52,348 nucleotides of DNA, taken from Coemansia sp. RSA 922 (taxonomy: Eukaryota > Kickxellomycota > Kickxellomycetes > Kickxellales > Kickxellaceae). Where the stretch lies: positions 1 through 52,348 of the forward strand of contig JANBQS010000030.1 in the NCBI GenBank assembly GCA_027577415.1, given 5' to 3'. A program made the position numbers and the translations under genes. The notes under the pieces were generated by a model, which did not search any database, was not told where the DNA came from, and worked only from the letters and a program-made list of their open reading frames with translations. This document shows positions 29,224-38,957 of the stretch, piece after piece (position 1 is the stretch's first letter; every line of letters starts with the position of its first letter).

Positions 29224-31067
29224 ATGGATAGATTTACCGTATCCGGCGTCTCCTCAGGTCCCTCGGACCCAGCAACTCTAGCTCTTGGTAAGTTTAAATC
29301 TATTCCCCTTCCTCTCCTTTTATGTTCTGCCTTCTCATTTATGCGAATAGGTTTTTTCTTTGGCTCTCTCTTGCGCATGAAATATTGCCGACACCTATGC
29401 AGTGCCTACATCTCGATCATCCCGCCCTCCTTGCAAAGCAATTATTTCCTTAAATGTCTCTCGCTTAAATCTGTTCTACCCCTGCCCCCTCAAAGCAGAA
29501 ACATTCGCAGATTTAGCCATGGTCTGACTTGGCAATGTCTTTTGTGAATACCCCAGCGTATTTGTTTCTTTGTTAATATTCCATGTTTTAATACTTCTAC
29601 CTCTTTTTATTTTGATATGTATTTTTTTCGATAGATATTTATCTGGCCTTTTCAAGTCAGTCCAGCGATGGTCTAGGCGGGGTGTTCTTCGATACGCAGG
29701 TGCTTGGAAATTTCACCAATCAGGGTATGTTTGGGGATATGTCGACATACTTCAGTCCCAATCCGACACAGCAGATCGGAATGATGCCGCCGACGCCCAT
29801 CTCGGCTCCATTTACCAGTCACCAAGAGCCGACTATCACCGTTGCTACCGCTATGCTCGCTGGCCAAACGATTGCCAACTACGGGCTAGGACTACCACTA
29901 CAGGCGCCGACATCATTTTTCCATCATCAGCAACACTACTCTCCACTTGGCATAGTCAGCTCAGCACCACCCAATATACTCGAGTTCCCGCACAACGTGC
30001 TACGCACGCAGAGTTCCGTCGATGAGCGCCACGTCAGCGCCGGCTCGTATTGCCGCCCCACTGTGGTGCACACACCCACACCCGTTACTACTTTAGGCAG
30101 TGGTATGGCCAGCACTGCCCGTTGCAGTCGTATGAACAACGGCACAACTGAGCACCAGTACCACCACAACTCCAAGCTGGCGGCAACAGAACGCATCGCT
30201 GGTGCAGTTGGATCATCATCGGCGGGAGGTAGTGCTGTGGGTAGTAGCACTAGATCTGCCAGACTGAGCTGCGGGGTTCACTCTGTACTGTCGACAGTGG
30301 CGAAAAACTCCGACTTCTGCTACGAACACGTATTCTCGATCCACGATAGGACCGACAAACAATCTTTGGCTCTACGGCGTCCAGCTATGTCGGCTCGGGC
30401 ACAGCTGTCAACACCCTCTGGCTCTGCTGCGGCGCATGGAGGGTCGGCCAAAACTGCGCCGTTCTTGCCTGCACCTGGGTTCAAGCCCAAGGCTGGCGCT
30501 CGGCACACACCCAGTGCAGCAATTTCGCTACCGTGCCCGGAGGATGGCATCAGAAAGACGCCTCTGAACACCTCTGACCATGGCTTACACACCCAAAGCA
30601 AAGAATTCGAGTCCTTCCTCGCCTCGTCAACAGCCAGCGGCTTGGGCAGCACTAGCGCTGATACTCCCACGTCGGCAGTCTGCCCCGCCGACGATGTCAA
30701 GCCAGAGCCAACTTCGTCGAAAAAGCGCACACGCAAGGATGCCGCGCCGCCGGCCAAGCGCATTAAGCTGGCTGTGAAGGCCGAGGGCGACGCAGTAAAG
30801 GCCAAGCCTGACGCCCAAGAGCGACCCTACGTGTGCGGGCACTGTGGGCAGCGCTTCAGTCGCAATAATGACATGAAGCGTCATGCCAATATTCACACTG
30901 GCAAGCAGCCCCACAAGTGCCCCATCTGCTCGCGCGCCTTCGCCCGGGCTGACGCGCTTGCCCGGCATACTGAAAATGGCACAACCTGCAAGCAGGCAGC
31001 CAGTGTCTTGGCGAGAATCGTCGGGCAAACCCTCCCGCTGCCGCACAAGACGCCGAGCCGCCTCTAA
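29224..31067 (+). CDS. C2H2 zinc-finger transcription factor, two exons
   Basis: Exon 1 is 29224-29287 (MDRFTVSGVSSGPSDPATLAL). The donor GTAAGT is at 29288 and the acceptor CGATAG ends at 29634. Exon 2 runs 29635-31067, joined as ALDIYLAFSS. The total is 498 residues. Two adjacent C2H2 fingers lie at the C-terminus: YVCGHCGQRFSRNNDMKRHANIH, then HKCPICSRAFARADALARH, with a degenerate final Cys. A KKRTRKDAAPPAKRIK basic patch before them is a likely nuclear signal. The long N-terminal half is Ser/Thr/Gly-rich with no domain. The 347-nt intron is long for this window, so an internal small exon cannot be excluded. The target is unknown. Confidence 0.82.
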
Positions 31068-32430
31068 ACAAAGTTACTTCTAGCTTTAAAATTTTGCATA
31101 AGAAATAAAGAACACCTCTTGAACATTAATTATTTGCTGCAGCTCCATTTTGACGGTACTAACTCACTGCAGTTAGCCATAAAAGCTCCGTACCGCGATT
31201 GAGAGTTCCTCGGCTGATAGGGTGCTGGACTATAATATCAATGCTACACATTTCTCCACCAATATACAAAGTCAACGTTGCTATGTCACTTACCGCTACA
31301 GGTATGTATCTCGGATGCCTCCCTGTCAATTGGGCGACGACTAGACGTTTGAGTAAGACAATCGCTCAAACTCGCAGATTTGCCATAGGCGCTGAGTAAA
31401 TAATAACTGCTGCCATCAACGACACTCAACGACGTATACTCTGGTACTATCGCCGCAAGCACTTAGCCACCTCATGTCCTTCGCTAAAGCCCTCTAATCA
31501 TGTAAGCGACAGACACTAAATGTAGTCGATATTTAGAAAAGAGTAACGAATGTATTTTCCATATGAGAAAAAGGAAGAGAGGCGCGCTGAAGATACTCCA
31601 AGCGACAACAGATAATGACACGACATTGGAGCGCTTTTTGACTCGAAGCTAGCGGATTAATCGTGATTAGACAGATCGCCAATAAGCTTTTATAGTGTCG
31701 TCTAAAGGGATAGCGCCACTGGTACACACCTGTCACGGAAGGTGGCATAGACCAGGGGCGCTCCAACCGGATCCGACATCAATGAAAGCTCGATACATTG
31801 ATGATCTGGCTCCAGGTCCCATGCAGAATCCAGCGGTTCATTTTTTGCATTGAGGTAGATTCATGCCTCGGAACGCTATTTTTAGACTAGCCTTCTTTTG
31901 TGCGCATGTGTGGACAGCGATAAGAAAGCCGGTCAGCATCTGCCCCAAAGAGAGGATGATGGGGGCAGCGAGCACAAATTACGTACATTGGGCGCAATGC
32001 GCATATATTACTTCAATTGTTTAGGGGGCATCGTGGGAACGCCGTCGGCAAGGCCATTTTTTCACAATTGCAGACAAAAAAAAAAAAGACAAGTCGGGAT
32101 ACGCTATGTATAGATAAGATAGCAAGCCCCAGCCAATCGCAAAAGCGAACGGCAAAGGGAAAAGTTGTCAAAAATACTCGGAAATGTGTGGCGCTTACAT
32201 GTGCAGCTCCGCGGCAATTGTTTTTTTCTTATTTCCTCACTGTCTGGTTGACTGTGAGGGCCAGTGAAAGTGCGTCAGAGGCTACGTCGTTTTGGCCCAA
32301 CAGACATGCGGGGAGTGTCAGCTGCACAACAGAGAAGTTGCACTCGGTGTAAGCCGAGAGAGAGCGACAGCCAGAGGAAGAGAGAAAGAAATGCAAGCTT
32401 GGCAAACTTCGCCCATCCCCCTCCTCAAAT
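31068..32430. other. Intergenic
   Basis: No coding frame of interest. A CATTGATGATC/GATCAATG-like short inverted motif lies near 31790-31805. AT-rich with scattered poly-A. Confidence 0.45.
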
Positions 32431-32432
32431 GG

Positions 32433-32440
32433 TATAAAAG
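32433..32440 (+). promoter_or_regulatory. TATA box of a putative small transcription unit
   Basis: TATAAAAG followed about 30 bp later by an ATG (32470) in a CAACAACAACC leader. That first ATG opens only 40 codons. A pyrimidine-rich region and the 92-bp tandem repeat lie downstream. The spacing is typical of a strong core promoter. Confidence 0.55.
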
Positions 32441-32670
32441 GTGTGCCCCCTGGCGCCCCTTGGAGCGAGATGCAACAACAACCACCACTCCTCTTCTCTT
32501 TTCAATACCGACCAGCAAGACTATCTCAAGTTCAACGTTCTACGCTCTTCGCTCGGTATCTTCTTTGCGACATCTTCACAATGCTCTGCTAACTCTAACT
32601 GCGGACGCGGCCATGACCCCCGCACAAGAAAACGACACAACGACTGCGCTCTTCTTCCAGCTTGCCTCAA

Positions 32671-32955
32671 GTTCGCCACAAGCGCCATGCCTTGCACAAC
32701 AAGCCTGCTTCGACTGACCGCAGACTAAGGGCATGTATATACCAAAGAGTCTCAGATAGCTTTGCACTCAAGTATGCCTGAACCTGCACTACACGTTTGC
32801 TTTGACTAACCGCAGACCAATGGCCTGAATATGCCAAATGATCTCGGATAGCTTTGCATCCAAGTGTGCCTGGACTTGCATTACATGTTTGCCCTGCCTA
32901 ACCGCAGACTAAGGGCATGTATAAACCAAACAGTCTCGGATAGCAATGCACTCAA
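32671..32955 (+). repeat. 92-bp tandem repeat built like duplicated exon-intron units
   Basis: Three units with exact 92-bp spacing. Each has a 48-bp exon-like part (32724-32771, 32816-32863, 32908-32955) ending in CAA, then a 44-bp intron-like part. The intron-like part starts GTATGCC or GTGTGCC and ends CTAACCGCAG (branch-like CTAAC plus CAG). A half unit before the first (32671-32723) starts GTTCGCC and ends CTGACCGCAG. In one phase, exon-like 1 and 3 encode LRACIYQRVSDSFALK and LRACINQTVSDSNALK, while exon-like 2 has a TGA. Splicing is not proven. Confidence 0.7.
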
Positions 32956-33058
32956 GTGTGCCTGGTCATGGCCTGGCTACTCGCACATTGGGTACTTGAC
33001 CAACGTTTGGACAAAGCCGACCACCACTCATCCTACATGTTGTGGAGCTTTGTCCTGG

Positions 33059-33147
33059 TGACGACACCAACGCCCTGGCTCCACCCGCTAATCTGCCCAC
33101 TATGGCATGAAATGATTTTTATTTAATTAATCACAATAGATTTGCGT
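33059..33147 (+). repeat. Dispersed repeat, copy B
   Basis: Counterpart of 26240-26333, lying just after the tandem-repeat locus. In the matching frame it reads DDTNALAPPANLP followed by a stop, close to the DDDTNTPAAPVNPP tail of copy A. Confidence 0.6.
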
Positions 33148-33229
33148 GCTAATAAAAAAAATAAAGCAACGTGTTGCTTTCTCAATTCAACTTTCAATTT
33201 TTTTCTATATTGTATACTTTTATTCAGAA

Positions 33230-33694
33230 ATGGCCGACAAGGCATCTACTAATACAGGCGATGATACCCTTACTCAGGAGCGCAAGCCCATTAACAAAGC
33301 CTCGGCGAAACAGCGAGCTCACATTGAGCACTTGATGCAAAACATTGACAAGCCGATAGAATTACCACAGCCCAGCAGTAAGCAGTCATTGCTAAAGCCG
33401 CCGCCAGAAATTGTATTAAACGTCCGGGGATCTAGCGCCGGTGCTAGTAGTAGCGACTTTCACACATATCGTGAGCTACGACGTAAGGAGCACTTGCGGA
33501 TAAAGCTCATGGAGGCCGAGGCTGCTGAGGATGTTGTTGGCGAGGAATTCAATAGGGAGCGAGAGTCGCTTAAGCGCCAGGATGAAGAAAAGACGGCGAA
33601 GAATAGAGCTAAGCGTCAAAAGCGCAACAAGGCCAAAAAGTCTACGAAGAGCAACTCTACCGAGCTGCCGCCACCCCCAGCCTCGGAAGATTAA
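33230..33694 (+). CDS. PRKRIP1 homologue (spliceosomal protein)
   Basis: 154 residues from ATG 33230. The hallmark of the PRKR-interacting protein 1 family is clear: VRGSSAGASSSDFHTYRELR, then RKEHLRI and a long Lys/Arg/Glu helix (EEFNRERESLKRQDEEKTAK, KRQKRNKAKK). In cryo-EM structures of late spliceosomes the human protein bridges U2 snRNP and catalytic-core components, which is the inferred role. The N-terminus (ERKPINKASAKQRAHIEHLM) also matches the family. It is intronless and compact, with its end 143 bp from the tail of the opposite-strand C2H2 gene. Confidence 0.88.
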   Translation: MADKASTNTGDDTLTQERKPINKASAKQRAHIEHLMQNIDKPIELPQPSSKQSLLKPPPEIVLNVRGSSAGASSSDFHTYRELRRKEHLRIKLMEAEAAEDVVGEEFNRERESLKRQDEEKTAKNRAKRQKRNKAKKSTKSNSTELPPPPASED

Positions 33695-33836
33695 AATGCC
33701 ACCAATAAATTAATGAGCGATATTTATATATAAAAATGTACATATTTACGTGCCTGCGTCTTGCAAAAAAAAATGGCATCAACTAAATGGAAGAAAAATA
33801 AACATAGTAGACAAAAAATACAGTTTGCGACAGAGT

Positions 33837-35348
33837 TTAACCTCTGCGGTATCCAGGCTGCGAGCGCACATTAGATGTACGGATCGCAGATGGGAGAGCA
33901 CCCAGGCTGCTACGGTGCATCGGGGAGGCTGATGCTTGCTGGGCAGGGACGTAGGGGTACGATGGCCGGCGGGGGACACCCTGGCTCGGCTGCTGCTGTG
34001 GGGCGTAGTACTGGCCACCAGACATGTTGGCGTAGTTTGCTGACGGGTGAGCAGCATGGTAGTGGATATGTCCACTACGCATGATGGTGCTCTCAGACTC
34101 TGCGCCAGGGAACTTTTGCTGCTGCGGCACGTAGCGATAGTTGGGTGGCGACATGGAGACAGAAGAGTCCGAGGTGCGCGAGGCAGCACTGCCGGTCAGC
34201 GATGGCTGCTTATCCATTCCGTCAACCACGCTGTCATAGCGAGGGCGCTTGGCCAGGGGCTGCAGCTCCATCTGGCACCTGAACGAGCTGCTCAGAGGCG
34301 CATCCTCGTCAATAGTAGCGGGCATCGAGCCAGCGGGAGCATCAGCGTTGAGGAGCGGGCGCAGCGTCAAGTTGGAAAAGTCTGGGTTCTCGGTCGGCAG
34401 GATGCAGCACCGGGCCAAAGCGTAGCCCAGGGCACCCTCGACGTGGCGGCGGAACTTTTCGTGCGGGTCCTGCGAGCCGCGGTAGCTTGTGCGGCGTGCA
34501 CGGCCACGGCCATTGCCCTTGACGCTGAGGTTCTTAATGTTGGGGATTTCGGTCTTGAGGCCCTCGACGCTGTGGATGCCCACATGCTGCATCATATTGT
34601 CGAAGCGGCTAAACAGCTTGGTGCACTTTGAGCTTAGGCAGCGGTAGGGCTTCTCGCCAGTGTGGCGCCGCTTGTGGCGGTTGAGGTGCTCAATGCGGTC
34701 GAATGCCTGTCCACATCCGTGCCAGTCGCACGTGTACTTGCGCTCGCTGCTACCGCCGCCACCGTGCATGTTATCGATTGACAGCATAGAGTCGCTGGAT
34801 CCGATCGATTCGCGCCGGCCGCGCTTCAAAGAGTCCACTTGTGTCTCACCGGCAAGCATGTCTTCGTTCGAGGCGTTAGACGAAGCGAGGCTAACAATGG
34901 AGCTGCGGCGGGGCATGTTGGCTGGCAAGTGGCGGCCATCGATGTTAAAGATTGACGAGCGTGGCTGACCAGCAGAAAGGTCCTTGTCGCTGTAGTCGGC
35001 AGAGGACCGGTTAGTCGGACCGCCAATGGCATTGTGGATGGTCGCCTGGCTGCTATTGCTACTAGTGCTGGGTGTGCGCGAGTAGCTGCGGTCGACCGAC
35101 ATTAGCTGCTGCTGGCGGTGATAATGCTGTTGGGCACCAGAGAACTCGCGGGCCATGGGCGAGTGTTTGGGAGTTTGAGCAATCGAATAGGGGTGCTCGA
35201 CGGACTGGAACACACCAGACACGGCGCGTGGCAGTGGCGGGTGGTGTGGGATCGCCATTATGTTCTGAGTATCCATTGCCGAGTAGCGAGCAAGCGGTTG
35301 TTGGCGGATAATGCGCTCGTGTCTAATTGAGGAAGCAGGGAGGGCCAT
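33837..35348 (-). CDS. C2H2 zinc-finger transcription factor
   Basis: 503 residues from ATG 35348, no intron in the coding part. Two fingers lie near residues 205-260: YTCDWHGCGQAFDRIEHLNR with HKRRH, a TGEKPYRC linker, then CLSSKCTKLFSRFDNMMQHVGIH. A basic GNGRGRARRTSYRGSQD segment follows. Both flanks are Ser- and Gln-rich, as in fungal regulators. The finger layout, with C-x4-C spacing in both fingers, resembles GLIS/PacC-like or stress-type fungal factors, but I cannot name the orthologue. Upstream on its strand lies 2.5 kb of gene-free DNA with an acceptor-like CTCTCCGCAG near 35520, suggesting a 5'-UTR intron. Confidence 0.85.
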   Translation of the reverse strand: MALPASSIRHERIIRQQPLARYSAMDTQNIMAIPHHPPLPRAVSGVFQSVEHPYSIAQTPKHSPMAREFSGAQQHYHRQQQLMSVDRSYSRTPSTSSNSSQATIHNAIGGPTNRSSADYSDKDLSAGQPRSSIFNIDGRHLPANMPRRSSIVSLASSNASNEDMLAGETQVDSLKRGRRESIGSSDSMLSIDNMHGGGGSSERKYTCDWHGCGQAFDRIEHLNRHKRRHTGEKPYRCLSSKCTKLFSRFDNMMQHVGIHSVEGLKTEIPNIKNLSVKGNGRGRARRTSYRGSQDPHEKFRRHVEGALGYALARCCILPTENPDFSNLTLRPLLNADAPAGSMPATIDEDAPLSSSFRCQMELQPLAKRPRYDSVVDGMDKQPSLTGSAASRTSDSSVSMSPPNYRYVPQQQKFPGAESESTIMRSGHIHYHAAHPSANYANMSGGQYYAPQQQPSQGVPRRPSYPYVPAQQASASPMHRSSLGALPSAIRTSNVRSQPGYRRG

Positions 35349-37899
35349 TATATATGTTGCAAGCGCGAATAGTAATTAGCAACAATCAAATCTGTTGGTT
35401 GCGTGTATGTGTGTGCGGCTAAGCTAGTGGGGATGCAAGTGGATGTAAACGCGGGAGGAGTTGTCGTCAAGTATAGCAAAACAATAGAGAAAATAGAAAA
35501 CTAACAATGCAAAAACTGCGGAGAGAAAAAAATATATATAAACCCAAGCAAACCAGGCTGGGTGGGGACGGATGGGGGAGAAGGAATAAAATAAATGGAA
35601 GTGATGCTAGAACTAAAGGAAGAAATACAAGAAAACAGCGATGGCAACCGAGAGAGGGAGGACGGGAGTGGAAGCCATTTATAATAGAAAAAGTTGAGAC
35701 TGAAAGGGATAGCACTCTGCAAGGGTCTCGGACTTGAAAGCTGCGCACGCCAGGGACAAGGGTCAGAGTAGGTGCAGCACTGTCAGCCCGGTATTTTAAA
35801 AGAGCGCTTTTAAACAAAGCCGGCGCGTGAGCGTAAAAAGGAGCACTGAGGGAGAGAAGGTCCCACAAAATACATTTATCAAAGGCGAAGCACTCAGAAT
35901 GGGCTTGAAAGAGAGGGCCATTTGGGAAAAGAACCCACAAAGCAAAAAAGACATACTGCCTTCTCAGCGCTGAAAAGCCCGACAGCAGGTTGGCCAGCCT
36001 TTTGATATCAAAGCATCCACATTCGTCCCCCTCCCTAGAAAGACAGGAGAGAGAGAGTGGGCCGCTGCTGTCGCTGCATCAGAGCCTTTTTGACACGGAA
36101 GGGGAAGGGGAGAACTGCTTTGGCGCTCAAGCTGCAAAGCTCACAAGGCTCCAAAAAAGGCAAGAAAGTAGCAGCAGCGAGGGAGGAGGTTGCAGTTGCT
36201 ATTGCACTATTGCAGGCTATAGGACGTGTCCAGCGTATCAGTCAGGCATTGCCTCCGATGCTTTTGCCCGCTCAGCACAGAAAAGTGATATGATGTGGAC
36301 ATTGGGCAATTTATCACTCCAGGTGCGGAAACGGCATCAGCACTAGCATAAATTGTGATGCTGAGCAACTTGCTCAGAGACACGCTGGCTGAGTTGGCGC
36401 TCAGCCGAGCCCTACGGCCCCAAACAAAAGCGCAGCTAGACACGGACGGGAGGGGCGCATGGCAAGGGCTGATGATATCATCACTCGGCAAAATCCCTCC
36501 GTGCACGTTTTTCTTGCTGGAATGTGCAGCCCAGCGAGCGAGCAAGCAAGCTTCTTTATCTAGAAAATCCCTTTCCAGGCAAGTGGGACCGGGACGTAGT
36601 CAATAAAAAGGGAATATTACAAAGGAGTACGTGCAAGGGAGGTGGCGTATAGTGGAGGAGGAGAGGGGGCGTGTGCTTTACAAAGGCACTAAGGTCTAAA
36701 AAAAAAAAGTTCCCTAAAGGATCTGCACCTTTGTGCGCATGCAGGCGGCATGTGTGCTCTTGTGGCCCTGCCTTAGCAGTCCAATTGTGCCTTTTTGGAG
36801 CTCGGAATAAAGGGGAAATTGCCAGCATAGGGAGTACCTTGTGGTTTAGAGTTGCCGACAGCCAAGAGCGCTAGAGGTGCCGTAAAAATAAAAATAAAAA
36901 GAGATATAGTTGAAGCAACAAAGAGGGGGAGCGAAGCTGAAGAAACAGTCGCCGCTGGGGATATGCCAACTGATATAGCTTTGCAGCGCCCTTTCCCCAC
37001 CACCACGGATGCTACAACAGCTGTCAGCACCAACTAGCATTTGCATTGGCTATCACTAGCGCTTGCACGGCACACAAGCTCAGAGGGGATGGGGGGAGGC
37101 ATGGAGTTTGGGGTAAGGTGGAGACGACAGCATATTGCAGAGGTGGAGTACATACGGCTGGAGAAGCACTAGAAGCTTGATCGTCCAATTGAGATCGCTC
37201 TTTTAACAGCAGTATATTGGCTAGTTAGTGTGGAGGGGAGGAAGAGAGGGATGCTGCGGGGAGCCAGATCGGCGGATGAATTGCCACTTTGCAAACCCCA
37301 GCTTACAGTTGTTGTGGAGAGAGAGAGAGAAAGCGGAGAACAGAAAATATGATGTGCCTACCTAATAAATGTTAACTTTGATGTCTGCGTATGTGCGCAA
37401 AATAAAAGAAATACAGGGCGTTAGTAGAGTTTTTCTTTTTACAGTGAGAAAGAAAGAAATGAGAGGACGGAGATAATGGAAGAGAAAGGTTGACTATGTG
37501 TGCCTGGGAGATAGCAATAATTGATCAAAGTTAAAAAAGCTGTCGCCGGAGCTCTCGTCCATTCTCGAGGCTTTTGTTTGTTTATTCATGCTTAGTCTCG
37601 GACATCGTCTGGATTGGTGGGCTAACGCCTGTATGCAAGGGCTCTCATATGAGTGGACAATCCGAGCCACTCTGTGGAGTCCAGGTACCTTTGCAGGAAC
37701 GCTTCTCGACAGTGAAAAAAACATTGTGATTTGTAGCAGTGCCAAGCCCTATTACCACACAAGTGCTAGTGGTGTCACGACCAATAAAAAAAATCATAAG
37801 ACATTCAGGGACAGTCTATTTGTAGCGAATGGGATTAGGCGGGTAATCAGAACTAAAAACTCCCAGCTGCACGGGATATCCTCGGAATTCTTCAATGTG
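35349..37899. other. Long gene-free upstream region
   Basis: 2.5 kb rich in GA/CT tracts (35510-36060, 36640-36720, 37316-37330), with many short frames but none protein-like. Probably extended promoter and 5'-UTR of the minus-strand C2H2 gene. A poly-A and poly-T rich stretch precedes the ANKRD40-like stop. Confidence 0.5.
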
Positions 37900-38706
37900 T
37901 CACTTTAAGACGACTGCGTCATCAGAGCCTCTGAATATCCGACCCACATTGAACGTCTCCTGCTTGGTGCTGACTGGAACAGTCTGCTTGCCGTTATACC
38001 GCGCAACTGTAAAAGTGTCAGGCACTCCGTCAAGCTCCTCGCGAATAACATCGCCCAGCTCTGCTACTGTTTGTCTGGTGTCGCTTATAAACACAGATCC
38101 CAACAGACTAGACTCATCAACTTGATTACAGTACACAAGTAGCTCGCGCTCATCCGAGACAGGTGCCGGAGCAGAGGACTGAGACTTTTGTTGCAGCTGA
38201 TGTTGCTGTTGCTGACGGCTATTGTTGCCGCCGCTAACGGATGCTTCATATTGCATTTGTCGCATGTACCCGGACTCGCCCTGAGCTACTGCAGTGTCTA
38301 GCACGTCATCTGGCATCCCCCACGCCTTTATAAGATCCGGGTTGGCAAGGTAATTGGGCACAAAGGCCTGCTCTGTCGAGTCGCCAGCCGACTTATCCTC
38401 TGCTGACGTCGCTGGCCTGCTACTCTCACTTTCGTGTCCGGGAAAGAGTGCACGAATGTTGTCGGACTTGCAGACGTCGACAGCCAACTCGCCCTTGTTG
38501 TTTTTGAGGTCGATGTTGGCGCCTGCACGAAGCAAGATCTCGACAATGTCGGACTGTCCGCGTGCACACGCCCAATGTAGCGCTGTCCACCCGTTCATTT
38601 TGTTTTGTCCGTCAATGTTTATTCCTCCGCGAATATACGCTCGCACCGCTTTGATGTTGCCTAGGGCCGCCATCTCTCGAAAGTTTTCGTCGCGCTCGTC
38701 CGACAT
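37900..38706 (-). CDS. ANKRD40-like ankyrin protein
   Basis: 268 residues from ATG 38706. Residues about 8-90 hold ankyrin repeats: REMAALGNIKAVRAYIRGGI, NGWTALHWACARGQSDIVEI, LLRAGANIDLKNNKGELAVD. The repeat content, the NGWTALHWAC wording and the separate C-terminal beta-grasp-like domain (ELLVYCNQVDESSLLGSVFI...TVAELGDVIREEL) match the architecture of animal ANKRD40, a poorly characterised adaptor. A Gln-rich linker separates the parts. Divergent to COQ8, 251 bp between the chosen starts. Confidence 0.8.
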   Translation of the reverse strand: MSDERDENFREMAALGNIKAVRAYIRGGINIDGQNKMNGWTALHWACARGQSDIVEILLRAGANIDLKNNKGELAVDVCKSDNIRALFPGHESESSRPATSAEDKSAGDSTEQAFVPNYLANPDLIKAWGMPDDVLDTAVAQGESGYMRQMQYEASVSGGNNSRQQQQHQLQQKSQSSAPAPVSDERELLVYCNQVDESSLLGSVFISDTRQTVAELGDVIREELDGVPDTFTVARYNGKQTVPVSTKQETFNVGRIFRGSDDAVVLK

Positions 38707-38957
38707 GTCTGGATGTATTGTGTGTGTATGTAGTTGCTAGCAGAGAGATAGAAAGTAAAGATATGTGTAGAATGTTTGGCACTATCTCGAGAGCCAGTCC
38801 AGATATCTCGCTCCCATCTGTGACTGCGATAAGTAGTATGGGGCTCATCAAGTATGATCAAGTATGCTCTCTATCAGCAGCTTTGGGTTGCTGCCTTGCT
38901 TTCTTTTGGTTTCAAATTCAATATTCGATTCAATCATTTTTTGTTATTCTTATCGCG

